A stretch of DNA of 64,000 nucleotides from Thermococcus siculi (GTDB taxonomy: Archaea; Methanobacteriota_B; Thermococci; Thermococcales; Thermococcaceae), in contig NZ_CP015103.1 of the NCBI RefSeq assembly GCF_002214505.1, forward strand, positions 1,550,001-1,614,000, read 5' to 3'. Below are positions 53,092 through 60,548 of the stretch, in pieces. A program made the position numbers and the translations under genes. Position 1 is the first letter of the stretch, and every line of letters starts with the position of its first letter. The notes below the pieces were generated by a model, which made no database searches, was not told the origin of the DNA, and saw only the letters and a program-made list of their open reading frames with translations.

Positions 53092-53139
53092 TTATAAACC
53101 CCGAAGAGGTAAGACTATTGGCGGCCGCCCAAAGCGGCC
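53092..53139 (+). promoter_or_regulatory. promoter and 5'-leader hairpin of the DUF1931 gene
   Basis: TTATAAA (53092-53098) would place the transcript start near 53118-53122. A GC-only hairpin, GGCCGC (53123-53128) with GCGGCC (53134-53139) around a five-base loop, would lie at the very 5' end of the mRNA, ahead of the AGGAGGTG site. Confidence 0.55.
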
Positions 53140-53161
53140 CCCCTGAAAGGAGGTGTGTGAA

Positions 53162-53341
53162 ATGGCTGAGATGATAGTTAAGAGCAAGGTTAAGGAGGCC
53201 ATTAAGGCCATAGACCCCGAGATGAGGGTCAACCCGGAGTTCTACGACGCCCTTGAGGCCGAGCTTAAGGTTCTCGTCGAGAAGGCCGTCAAGAGGGCCA
53301 AGGACGAGGGCAAGAAGACCCTCTACCCGAGGCACGTCTGA
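53162..53341 (+). CDS. DUF1931 family small histone-fold-like protein
   Basis: This 59-residue protein opens MAEMIVKSKVKEAIKAIDPE and continues with a long amphipathic helix (EFYDALEAELKVLVEKAVKR) and KTLYPRHV, the pattern of the DUF1931/histone-fold-like proteins of archaea and thermophilic bacteria. It is shorter and differs from the classical archaeal histone. The ATG at 53162 has AGGAGGTG upstream; strong signals and a structured leader suggest high expression. DNA binding is inferred from the fold. Confidence 0.82.
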   Translation: MAEMIVKSKVKEAIKAIDPEMRVNPEFYDALEAELKVLVEKAVKRAKDEGKKTLYPRHV

Positions 53342-53423
53342 TGCCTCTTTCCCGCTTTTTCTACTTTCGTTTAATCCATCGATGCCCTTTTATCCTTGAG
53401 TGCCAATCTTCTACGGTGGTAAC

Positions 53424-54302
53424 ATGGCGCTTAGGAAACTCGGCGATTCGGCTTTTCTATATCCCGGCAGTCCCTCAACCCTCATCCGGGTTCTCGACGG
53501 AGAGGCCGTTCTGGTCGACCCCGGGCACGGTAGCGGGCGGCATAAGGATCTGAGGAGAGAGGTCAAAAAACTGGGACTTGAGATCAAGGCCCAACTGGCA
53601 ACCCACGGACACGCGGACCACATATCCGTTGCCCCTAAGATTGATGCCCCGCTCTTCATGCACCGCTTCGAGTTCTCGATAGCGGAGAGTCCGCTGAACA
53701 GGGAACTCCTCACCTTTGGCTCCAAGGCGCCGGAGGGCTTTCTCGTCTTCCAGTTCCAGGAGGAGGTAAAGGTTCACGCCGTCTTTGAGTGGGAGGACGA
53801 GCTTTTTGGGATGAAGGCGATAAAACTCAACGGCCACTCCCCGGGAATGACGGGCTTCCTTGATGATGAGAACGGCCTTCTCTACGCTGGAGACTCCTTC
53901 TTCGGCGAGAGGGTCATCAATTCCGTCGGTCTGCCCTACCTCGTCGACCCAGAATTGTATAACGCTTCAATTAAGGAATTGCAGAATTATGCGGAGAGCG
54001 GCTACCTGCTGATACCATCCCACGGAAAGCCTGTTGAGGATGAGGAGGCACTCGAACTGCTGGAGTTTAACCTCAGACGGGTGGAAGAAACCGAATCGCT
54101 GATCCTGGAGCTTCTTGAAAAGCCAATGCGCATGGACGAGCTGGCGTTCAGGATAATGGAACACTACGGCGTCGAAGTCACTCCCCAGAAGCTCGCCCTC
54201 AACCTAGTTCCAGTTAGGGCCTTCATAGCGGAACTGTACAACGAAGGAAAAATAGAGGCAGACGTTGATAGAGGGCTCAAGTGGAGGGTAAGAAGGGACT
54301 GA
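53424..54302 (+). CDS. MBL-fold metallohydrolase
   Basis: This 292-residue metallo-beta-lactamase-fold enzyme has the signature LATHGHADHISVAP (HxHxDH), LNGHSPGM, LYAGDSFFGE and PSHGKPV, all metal-binding motifs of the glyoxalase II group. The C-terminal 80 residues (LLEKPMRMDELAFRIMEHYG) resemble a winged-helix tail found in MBL proteins related to LACTB2. The ATG at 53424 has GGTGGTAAC upstream. The substrate is unknown. Confidence 0.9.
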   Translation: MALRKLGDSAFLYPGSPSTLIRVLDGEAVLVDPGHGSGRHKDLRREVKKLGLEIKAQLATHGHADHISVAPKIDAPLFMHRFEFSIAESPLNRELLTFGSKAPEGFLVFQFQEEVKVHAVFEWEDELFGMKAIKLNGHSPGMTGFLDDENGLLYAGDSFFGERVINSVGLPYLVDPELYNASIKELQNYAESGYLLIPSHGKPVEDEEALELLEFNLRRVEETESLILELLEKPMRMDELAFRIMEHYGVEVTPQKLALNLVPVRAFIAELYNEGKIEADVDRGLKWRVRRD

Positions 54303-55569
54303 GCCCCTTCATCAGGAACTCCCATAAGGGAAGGATTTCAATTTCAACACCGTCTACGGTCTTCTTCTCCTTTTCCTCCCATGTGACCACGAGGGCCTTC
54401 TTTGACCGAAGAAATTTAGAGACCCTCACAAGGTTTTCAATTTCTCTTGCATGTGCGTCTTCAAGGGAGAAAGTCACCTGGATGGGAAGCAAGGCGCGGG
54501 ACAACCGAACTACGAAGTCCACCTCTCCCTTATCGTCCCTCCAGTAATAGACTTCCCCAGGGATAAAAGAGTAGCTCAGCGAACGCTTGATTTCGAGGAA
54601 CACCGCCAGCTCCATGAGCTTTCCCCTCTCGGGATGGGCCTTCAGGGAGAGCGTCTTTGCAATGCCTGTGTCTACAGGATAGACCTTTCTAGGGGCCAGC
54701 AGCTGGCCTTTGGGCTTGAAAGAAAAGCGCATCAGCGTGAAGATTAGGTAAGCCTCTTCCAGGTATGAAACGTAATCCCTGACTGTATGGACGTCCCTTA
54801 GGCCAACTATCGAGCCCAGCCGGGAGTATGTGAACTCGGAGGAATAGTTCGAAATCAGGTACCTCGCGAGTTCCCTTAGAGCCTCCCGGTGCCTCACATT
54901 GTGCCTCATTATCACGTCCCTTTCCACTAAATCGCGGTATATCTGGTTCAGGTACAGTTTTCCGAACTTCCCGACTTCGGGGAACCCCCCCATTTCAAGG
55001 TACTCACCGAGGGCACGTTTTACCTCCGCCAGCTTTCTGTCAGAGTGCTCCCAGTTCTCCCCGAGCTCGACCCCGCGAAGCTTTAGGAACTCTCTAAATG
55101 AGAACGGAAAGAGCGTTAGCTCAACGTGTCTCCCGGTCAGGTAGGTGGACATCTCCCCCGAGAGGAGCTTCGAGGATGAGCCGGTGACGATGACCTTTTT
55201 GTTTACCCTCATACGAGAGACAAACTTCTGCCAGCCCTCCACTTCCTGAACCTCATCCAGGACGATGGTAGCGGGCTCCCCCCAGAGTTCCCGTGCGGCG
55301 CTGAGGAGCCTCTCAAAGTCTCCGCTTTTGAAGTCGATCAATCTCTCATCGAAGAAGTTGACGTAAAGGGCGTCTTTCCCAGCGAGGCGCCACGATATAA
55401 CTGACTTTCCAGAACGCCGCACGCCGAGTATGGCGAGCACGTTGGGGAAGGAAAGGAACTCCCTAGCGCTTCGCTCGACGTCCCTCTCCACGAGTCGCTC
55501 CCTGCTCACGAAATCCAGAAGTTCTTCCCTCTGAGAGATCAGAACGTTTTTGAGTTCCTCGACCTTCAT
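54277..55569 (-). CDS. AAA+ ATPase with DUF4143 domain
   Basis: This 430-residue P-loop protein has AILGVRRSGKSVISWRLA (Walker A, about 49), TIVLDEVQEVEGWQKFV (Walker B) and IVTGSSSKLLSGEMSTYLTGRH (sensor), then a C-terminal domain with EVYYWRDDKGEVDFVV, the nuclease-like core of DUF4143 ATPases. Such genes are numerous in Thermococcales and of unknown function. Three phased palindromes lie upstream of its start, and TATA-like AGTTTAAGG is 23-31 bases before the ATG. Confidence 0.9.
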   Translation of the reverse strand: MKVEELKNVLISQREELLDFVSRERLVERDVERSAREFLSFPNVLAILGVRRSGKSVISWRLAGKDALYVNFFDERLIDFKSGDFERLLSAARELWGEPATIVLDEVQEVEGWQKFVSRMRVNKKVIVTGSSSKLLSGEMSTYLTGRHVELTLFPFSFREFLKLRGVELGENWEHSDRKLAEVKRALGEYLEMGGFPEVGKFGKLYLNQIYRDLVERDVIMRHNVRHREALRELARYLISNYSSEFTYSRLGSIVGLRDVHTVRDYVSYLEEAYLIFTLMRFSFKPKGQLLAPRKVYPVDTGIAKTLSLKAHPERGKLMELAVFLEIKRSLSYSFIPGEVYYWRDDKGEVDFVVRLSRALLPIQVTFSLEDAHAREIENLVRVSKFLRSKKALVVTWEEKEKKTVDGVEIEILPLWEFLMKGLSPFLPST

Positions 55570-55598
55570 GCTTAACCATTCTCTACAATGTCCTTAAA

Positions 55599-55689
55599 CT
55601 TTGCGGTTACAAACCACAAAGTTTGCCCAAAATTATGTGGTTACCAACCGCAAAGATTGAGCCTATCTTTGTGGTTGATAACCACAGAC
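55599..55689. promoter_or_regulatory. three phased palindromes upstream of the AAA+ ATPase
   Basis: Three 23-base imperfect palindromes of consensus CTTTGYGGTT-nnn-AACCRCAAAG lie at 55599-55621, 55633-55655 and 55667-55689. Their centres (55610, 55644, 55678) are exactly 34 bases apart. The first overlaps the likely TATA box of the ATPase gene; the last ends at the base before the stop codon of the Cas4-like gene. Confidence 0.8.
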
Positions 55690-56331
55690 TCACTCATCCC
55701 CATCAGGATAGCACAGGTAACGGTACGGACAGAACTTGCACATGTAGGAGTACTCGCCCTTCGGCGGTTTCCCCCTTTCATAGGCCTTCTTGACGGAGTA
55801 GAAGTGTCTCAGGGTCTCCTTGAAGAGCCTGTTGTCGTAGGGAATTTCGAATGCCCTGAAGTTCGGCCCCTTGACGATGGGGAACCGCGAGAAGTCGATC
55901 TTTCTTATCACCTTCATCGGCTCATCGTGGAGCTTGATGTAGTAGAGGTAGCCGTACTCCGCCTCAGCCCAGCGCATATAGATGTTGAGCTGGGCCATGT
56001 GGTAGTCGTAGGGCTTGCTCGGGAGGCTGGTCTTGCCCTTGATTTCGATGGGAAAGTCGCCGATGGCGTCTATCCTTCCGTGTATTTCAAATCCCAACCT
56101 GGTCGAGCGGAGGACGAGGTGCTTCTCAAGTTCGAAGCCGAAGCGCTTCTGCAGAATCTCCCCGAGGACGTTGTGGGTGTTTATGCCCTGATTCAGGCGA
56201 ACCTTCACGAACTCGGGCCATTTCTCGGGATAACCCTTCAGGCGGAAGTATATCCTCCTCGGGCAGGTTAGGGCCTCGCTCGCGTAGAACTCCAGGAATC
56301 CGTCGTTTTCATTGCTCCCATTGTTGCTCAT
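55690..56331 (-). CDS. Cas4-like RecB-family exonuclease
   Basis: This 213-residue protein has the RecB-type nuclease core GRIDAIGDFPIEIKGKTS (D...ExK) followed by QLNIYM. One Cys (CPRR) near the N-terminus and three (CKFCPYRYLC) near the C-terminus would hold a 4Fe-4S cluster, as in Cas4. The start MSNNGSNEND at 56331 follows GGAGGGAAAGCC. It lies 18 kb from cas6 and more than 30 kb from cas1, so it may be a solo Cas4 with a general DNA role rather than a CRISPR adaptation protein. Confidence 0.85.
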   Translation of the reverse strand: MSNNGSNENDGFLEFYASEALTCPRRIYFRLKGYPEKWPEFVKVRLNQGINTHNVLGEILQKRFGFELEKHLVLRSTRLGFEIHGRIDAIGDFPIEIKGKTSLPSKPYDYHMAQLNIYMRWAEAEYGYLYYIKLHDEPMKVIRKIDFSRFPIVKGPNFRAFEIPYDNRLFKETLRHFYSVKKAYERGKPPKGEYSYMCKFCPYRYLCYPDGDE

Positions 56332-56385
56332 GGCTTTCCCTCCAGGAACGGGGCGGGTCATCGGCCCGCGAACCTCACCGCCCCT

Positions 56386-56441
56386 GCGTCAGCTAATACC
56401 GACGTCATCACCCATCAGACTGGGCAAGGGTCGTCATCCGC
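56386..56441 (-). ncRNA. candidate C/D-box guide sRNA
   Basis: On the minus strand this reads stem GCG, C box ATGACGA (one change from RTGATGA), a 12-base guide, D' box CTGA, a 3-base spacer, C' box GTGATGA, a 12-base guide, D box CTGA, and stem CGC. Spacing is exactly that of archaeal C/D sRNAs. TTTAAATG at 56466-56473 lies about 25 bases upstream of the predicted 5' end. The guides could direct 2'-O-methylation of rRNA or tRNA; the targets were not identified. Confidence 0.72.
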
Positions 56442-56504
56442 TTGGAGAGTTAAGCCTAACCCGACATTTAAACCTTTGGGAGAAGTGAAGTGAAAGGGGA
56501 GGGG

Positions 56505-56849
56505 TCAGAGAACGGTTCCCCTCTTCCTCTTGAGCGAGTAGCTCAGCCCATAAGCCGGCCAGAGGCTTGGAGGCTGCTCGTAGTGGTGCAGGTTGCGGAG
56601 TATCTTTTCGGCGGTCTTCCTGTTCTTCGCCTTAACGCGCAGAACTCCCTCCTCAAGCTCTACGGTGCCATCGGAGAGCCGGACCATGAGCTTTGAACCC
56701 TTAACCTCGGGCCTGGCCCTCATCAAAAGCGTTCTGTAGTCCTCGTACGCCTCCCTGCTGAGCTTCTGCTCAAGAAGGGCGGGTTTTTCACGTGGTTTAA
56801 ACAGGCGGGAGAACCAACTACTTGATGGTTCATCATCCATACCCTTCAT
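56505..56849 (-). CDS. hypothetical protein
   Basis: This 114-residue basic protein is not recognised. After a Ser-rich N-terminus it has SREAYEDYRTLLMRARPEV, two beta strands (KLMVRLSDGTVELEEGVLRV) and the helix KNRKTAEKILRNLHHY. The pattern might be a small nucleic-acid-binding fold, but no motif confirms that. The start at 56849 has CCGGAGGTAG upstream. It is divergent from taw2. Confidence 0.7.
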   Translation of the reverse strand: MKGMDDEPSSSWFSRLFKPREKPALLEQKLSREAYEDYRTLLMRARPEVKGSKLMVRLSDGTVELEEGVLRVKAKNRKTAEKILRNLHHYEQPPSLWPAYGLSYSLKRKRGTVL

Positions 56850-56967
56850 CTACCTCCGGGGCATTTCTCGCTTTAATCTCTGTCTTTCGGTTTTTAAGGC
56901 TTTCTCCTCGCTTTTTGACGAAATGACGGGAGGAACGCTTTTAAGGCCTCCAGCCTGAGTAAAGCCG

Positions 56968-57816
56968 ATGTCCCGGAGGAGCAAGACCCAGCTTATAAAA
57001 CCACGCATAAGGGAAATCCTCTCACGGGAACTCCCCCCTGAGTTAGTTGATATGCTCCCCAAGCACTGGGTTCAGATAGGGGACGTTCTGATCCTCCCCC
57101 TCCGGCCGGAGCTCGAACCCTATAAGAACCGCATCGCCGAGGTCTACGCCCGGGTAATCGGCGCCAAGACCGTTCTCAAGAAAGGCCGCATTGGGGGCGA
57201 GTTCAGAGAGACCAACTACGAGGTTCTCTACGGCAGCGACACGGTGACGGTTCACGTGGAGAACGGGATAAAATACAAGCTCGACGTGGCTAAAGTAATG
57301 TTCTCCCCGGCCAACGTCAAGGAGAGGGTTAGAATGGCCAAGGTCGCGAAGCCCGGCGAGCTGGTCGTTGACATGTTCGCCGGCATCGGGCATCTCAGCC
57401 TCCCGATGGCCGTCCACGGAAAGGCGAGGGTTATAGCTATAGAGAAGAGTCCGTACACGTTCCAGTTCCTCGTCGAGAATATTGAGCTGAATAAAGTCCA
57501 GGACAGAATGACGGCCTACAACATCGATAACCGCGACTTCCCGGGCGAGAACATCGCCGATAGGGTTCTGATGGGATACGTGGTGACAACCCACGAGTTC
57601 ATACCGAAGGCCCTGAGCATAGCAAAGGATGAAGCGATAATCCACTATCACAACACCATCCCGGAAAAGTTGATGCCCGAGGAGCCTTTTGCAACTTTCA
57701 AGAGAATAGCGCGTGAGCACGGCTATGAGACTGAGAAGCTCAACGAGCTGATTATCAAGCGCTACGCTCCTGGAGTTTGGCACGTCGTTATCGATGTGAG
57801 AGTTTTCAAAAAATGA
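56968..57816 (+). CDS. taw2: tRNA wybutosine-pathway enzyme Taw2
   Basis: Taw2 transfers the aminocarboxypropyl group of SAM to 4-demethylwyosine at position 37 of tRNA-Phe. The 282-residue protein has the Trm5/Tyw2 N-terminal region and the SAM-binding site VVDMFAGIGHLSLPMAV near 132. The motif that is NPPY in Trm5 is here VLMGYVVTTHEF, which distinguishes Taw2 from the Trm5 methyltransferases. It closely resembles the P. horikoshii enzyme. It starts directly after a GGAG-poor region with a TATA-like element, so it may be leaderless. Confidence 0.9.
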   Translation: MSRRSKTQLIKPRIREILSRELPPELVDMLPKHWVQIGDVLILPLRPELEPYKNRIAEVYARVIGAKTVLKKGRIGGEFRETNYEVLYGSDTVTVHVENGIKYKLDVAKVMFSPANVKERVRMAKVAKPGELVVDMFAGIGHLSLPMAVHGKARVIAIEKSPYTFQFLVENIELNKVQDRMTAYNIDNRDFPGENIADRVLMGYVVTTHEFIPKALSIAKDEAIIHYHNTIPEKLMPEEPFATFKRIAREHGYETEKLNELIIKRYAPGVWHVVIDVRVFKK

Positions 57817-57834
57817 GTGTGAATTCGGAAGCCG

Positions 57835-57975
57835 CTACTCCTTTCCCCACAGAGGATCCCAGTCATCGCAGACGAAGTTTGCGTGGACGGTCTTCATGTG
57901 CTTTCTGCACAGTCCGTGACCGGGGATACCGGAATCTATAATCCCAAACCACTTGCAGGTTTTGCAGGTCCTCAT
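57835..57975 (-). CDS. 46-residue four-Cys protein
   Basis: A short minus-strand frame encodes MRTCKTCKWFGIIDSG, then HGLCRKHMKTVHANF and VCDDWDP. Four Cys (CxxC, then two single Cys) and several His make a small metal-binding domain likely. It would start at the ATG at 57975, or at a TTG at 57987 with GGTGA upstream. It is not antisense to any gene and lies in a gap between taw2 and the AOR gene. Similar small CxxC-W proteins occur in archaea, but no function is known to me. Confidence 0.6.
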   Translation of the reverse strand: MRTCKTCKWFGIIDSGIPGHGLCRKHMKTVHANFVCDDWDPLWGKE

Positions 57976-58159
57976 CACGTTATCCAATCTGTTCACCGGG
58001 GAAAATTTAGGTTCATCCTGATAAAGTTTCGGGCAGTCCTGCGGTTCAACGTTCGCCGGTGGTTAACGAATGAACTTAACCCCAAACGTCCTGTGAAACG
58101 CTTCCTTTTGCGAAGACCTTATATCCTTCGGCCCGAAAATCCTTCGAGGTGATTCTGAC

Positions 58160-60061
58160 ATGGAGGCTAAAGGTGGATACTGGGGCAGGATTCTGAGGGT
58201 TAACCTGACTACCAAGGAGGCCAAGGTAGAGCCCCTCCCGGAGGAGTTCCCGAGGAAGTACCTCGGCGGCGTCGGTTTTGGAACGAGAGTTCTCTACGAC
58301 GAGGTTCCAAAGGGTGCCGACCCGCTCGGACCCGAGAACAAGATGATAATAACTCCAGGTCTCTTCGTGGACACTGGAATAGGAACCGGCTCGAAGACGG
58401 CCTTCAACTTCAAGAGTCCGCTGACTGGAGGTTACGGCAGGGCCATGGCCGGTGCCGAGCTCGGCGTCCAGCTCAAGAGGGCCGGCTACGACATGCTCAT
58501 CATAGAGGGCCAGAGCGAGGAGCCAGTTCTCCTCGTCATCGAGGATGAGGAGGTCAAAATCGTCCCGGCCGACGGCTACTGGGGTCTGACAACCGGCGAG
58601 GCGAGGAGCAAGGCGAAGGAGGAGTACCCAGGCTACGCGACCGCCTTCATAGGTCCGGCCGGTGAGAGGCTAAGCCTCATCTCGATCATCGAGACCGACG
58701 ACAGGCAGGCCGCCAGAGGTGGCCCAGGTGCCGTCCTTGGAAGCAAGAAGCTCAAGGGAATACTCGTCAAGGGAAGCAAGAAGGTCCCGATCGCCAACCC
58801 GCAGAAGCTCCGCGAGCTCATCAAGGAGTGGGCCATGGTGTTCAAGGACCACCCGGCAACCAAGGCGGACATGGACTACGGAAGCGGTGAATTCCTCGAC
58901 TGGATGAACCGCGAGAGGGGCACCTTCCCGGTCAGGAACTGGCAGATGGGCTTCTTCAAGAAGGCCTACGAGAAGGCCAAGGAGGAGGGAAGGGAGCACA
59001 TCGGCATCGACCCGTACTTCTGGGCACCGAAGTACCGCGCCGGAAGGAGGCCGTGCCCGCTCTGTAACAAGCCGTGCAGCCAGTACGTCAAAGTTGACAG
59101 CGAGAAGTGGGGCACCTTCATGGTCGACGGCCCAGAGTACGAGACCCTCTACTCCTTCGGCGGTGTCCTCGAGCTGGACGACTTCGAGACCGTTGCCTAC
59201 CTCAACTACCTCGCCGACCAGCTCGGCCTCGACACCATTTCGGCCGGTGTAACCATTGCCTGGGCCATGGAGGCCTACGAGAGAGGTCTCCTCACCAAGG
59301 AGGACACCGACGGCATAGAACTCACCTTCGGCAACGGCGAGGCGGCCGTCGAGGCCCTCAGGAAGATGGCTTTCCGCGAGGGCAACCTCGGAAAGCTCCT
59401 CGCCGATGGCGTCAAGAGGGCCAGCGAGAGGCTTGGAAAGGAGAGCTGGAAGTTCGCCATGCACGTCAAGGGAATGGAGCCACCCGCTTACGACGTCCGC
59501 GGTATAAAGGGAATGGCACTCGCCTTCGCCGTCAGCGTCCGCGGTGCGGACCACCTCACGGCTGGAGCCTACGGAACCGAGCTCGTCGGCAAGTGGTGGA
59601 AGTTCGAGGGCGTTGACAGGACCAAGGGCGAGAACAAAGGATTCGAGATAGCCTTCCACGAGAACCTCATGGCGGTCTACGACGCCACAGGAACGTGCAA
59701 GTTCTCAAGGCACATGTACTTCCTTGAGGGCTTCCCGCCGCTGATCGAGGCCATAACCGGCATGAACATAGGCGAGGCTGAGCTGATGGTCATAGGTGAG
59801 AGGATAATGAACATCGCAAGGGCCTTCAACGTCAGGGAGGGCTTCAGCAGGAAGGACGACACGCTCCCGTACAGGGTTATGTGGGAGCCGATCCCGGAGG
59901 GCGTCAGCAAGGGCCTCCACGTCCCGCCGTGGGAGCTTGACAGGATGCTCGACGAATACTACCAGGCCCGCGGCTGGAGCAGGGACGGAATCCCGACCAA
60001 GGTCAAACTCATCGCCCTCGACCTCCCGGACATCGCGGAGGATATTGGGGCTGGGATTTGA
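58160..60061 (+). CDS. aldehyde ferredoxin oxidoreductase family tungsten enzyme
   Basis: These enzymes oxidise aldehydes and reduce ferredoxin using a tungstopterin and a 4Fe-4S cluster. The 633-residue protein opens GGYWGRILRVNLTTKEAKVE, with the family segments KSPLTGGYGRAMAG and AARGGPGAVLGSKKLK. The cluster ligands are visible as CPLCNKPC (C-x2-C-x3-C, near 300) and the fourth Cys in TGTCKFSRH near 513. P. furiosus has five paralogues (AOR, FOR, GAPOR, WOR4, WOR5); I cannot say which this is. A TTATAT box near 58121 and GAGGTGATTC precede the ATG. Codon use is strongly biased, suggesting high expression. Confidence 0.93.
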   Translation: MEAKGGYWGRILRVNLTTKEAKVEPLPEEFPRKYLGGVGFGTRVLYDEVPKGADPLGPENKMIITPGLFVDTGIGTGSKTAFNFKSPLTGGYGRAMAGAELGVQLKRAGYDMLIIEGQSEEPVLLVIEDEEVKIVPADGYWGLTTGEARSKAKEEYPGYATAFIGPAGERLSLISIIETDDRQAARGGPGAVLGSKKLKGILVKGSKKVPIANPQKLRELIKEWAMVFKDHPATKADMDYGSGEFLDWMNRERGTFPVRNWQMGFFKKAYEKAKEEGREHIGIDPYFWAPKYRAGRRPCPLCNKPCSQYVKVDSEKWGTFMVDGPEYETLYSFGGVLELDDFETVAYLNYLADQLGLDTISAGVTIAWAMEAYERGLLTKEDTDGIELTFGNGEAAVEALRKMAFREGNLGKLLADGVKRASERLGKESWKFAMHVKGMEPPAYDVRGIKGMALAFAVSVRGADHLTAGAYGTELVGKWWKFEGVDRTKGENKGFEIAFHENLMAVYDATGTCKFSRHMYFLEGFPPLIEAITGMNIGEAELMVIGERIMNIARAFNVREGFSRKDDTLPYRVMWEPIPEGVSKGLHVPPWELDRMLDEYYQARGWSRDGIPTKVKLIALDLPDIAEDIGAGI

Positions 60062-60127
60062 GCTTTCTCATTTCTTTTTTACCAAATATTTTGTCAATTA
60101 CACCTGGAGTTAATTGTAAGAACGATT

Positions 60128-60241
60128 TCTTAGAGGCGCCCGCGGCTGGGACGAAAAGGGTATCCGAAGAAGGAGACTCTCCAGAATCTCGGCCTCGAAA
60201 AGGTCATCCCAGAGCTGAAGAAAGTTATCAAGCTCGAGTGA
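60128..60241 (+). pseudogene. C-terminal remnant of a second AOR-family gene, frameshifted
   Basis: Downstream of the intact AOR gene the sequence reads LRGARGWDEKG in one frame and, after a one-base shift, GYPKKETLQNLGLEKVIPEL through KLE and a stop in another. This matches the C-terminal end of AOR-family enzymes (compare ARGWSRDGIPTKVKL at the end of the intact protein). The rest of the gene is absent. Confidence 0.65.
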
Positions 60242-60269
60242 CTTTGTTTTTAATTTGTTTTTAACAGGT

Positions 60270-60548
60270 CTAAGTTTGTTCTTTGAATTTTTCATCAATC
60301 AAGGCAGATGTTCCAGTGATGAAGAATAACCCCCCTATTATCCAAACTGCGTCGGAGTACAAGGGAAGTGTTTCCCACGCATTTTTAAGCAAATGTCCAA
60401 ACAGTCCATAAGTTAAGATGGCTATTCCAACTGAGGCGGCTCTTGCGTACAAAAGAGTGTTTGATATCGGAGATAATATCCTCTTTGATATGAGATATAC
60501 TGCCACTGCGAGGGAAGCTCCGAAAAAGAATAAAATCAGGGTACTCAT
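60270..60548 (-). CDS. small three-helix membrane protein, possible immunity protein
   Basis: This 92-residue protein has three hydrophobic segments (around 2-24, 35-56 and 66-86) and a short charged tail. The start MSTLILFF overlaps the stop of the Cys-rich protein gene as ATGA, with GGGGGGATATGCC upstream. Such a gene directly following a candidate bacteriocin often encodes immunity or export; the sequence itself shows only that it is a membrane protein. Not recognised otherwise. Confidence 0.7.
   Translation of the reverse strand: MSTLILFFFGASLAVAVYLISKRILSPISNTLLYARAASVGIAILTYGLFGHLLKNAWETLPLYSDAVWIIGGLFFITGTSALIDEKFKEQT

Noticed and set aside
53162-53341. Classical archaeal histone (HMf type)
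   Set aside because: It is shorter and lacks the usual N-terminal histone helix and loop sequence; it fits the DUF1931 family better.
55690-56331. The Cas4-like protein as the missing adaptation partner of Cas1-Cas2
   Set aside because: It is over 30 kb from cas1, with unrelated neighbours, and solo Cas4 proteins are common in archaea. The link cannot be supported from this window.
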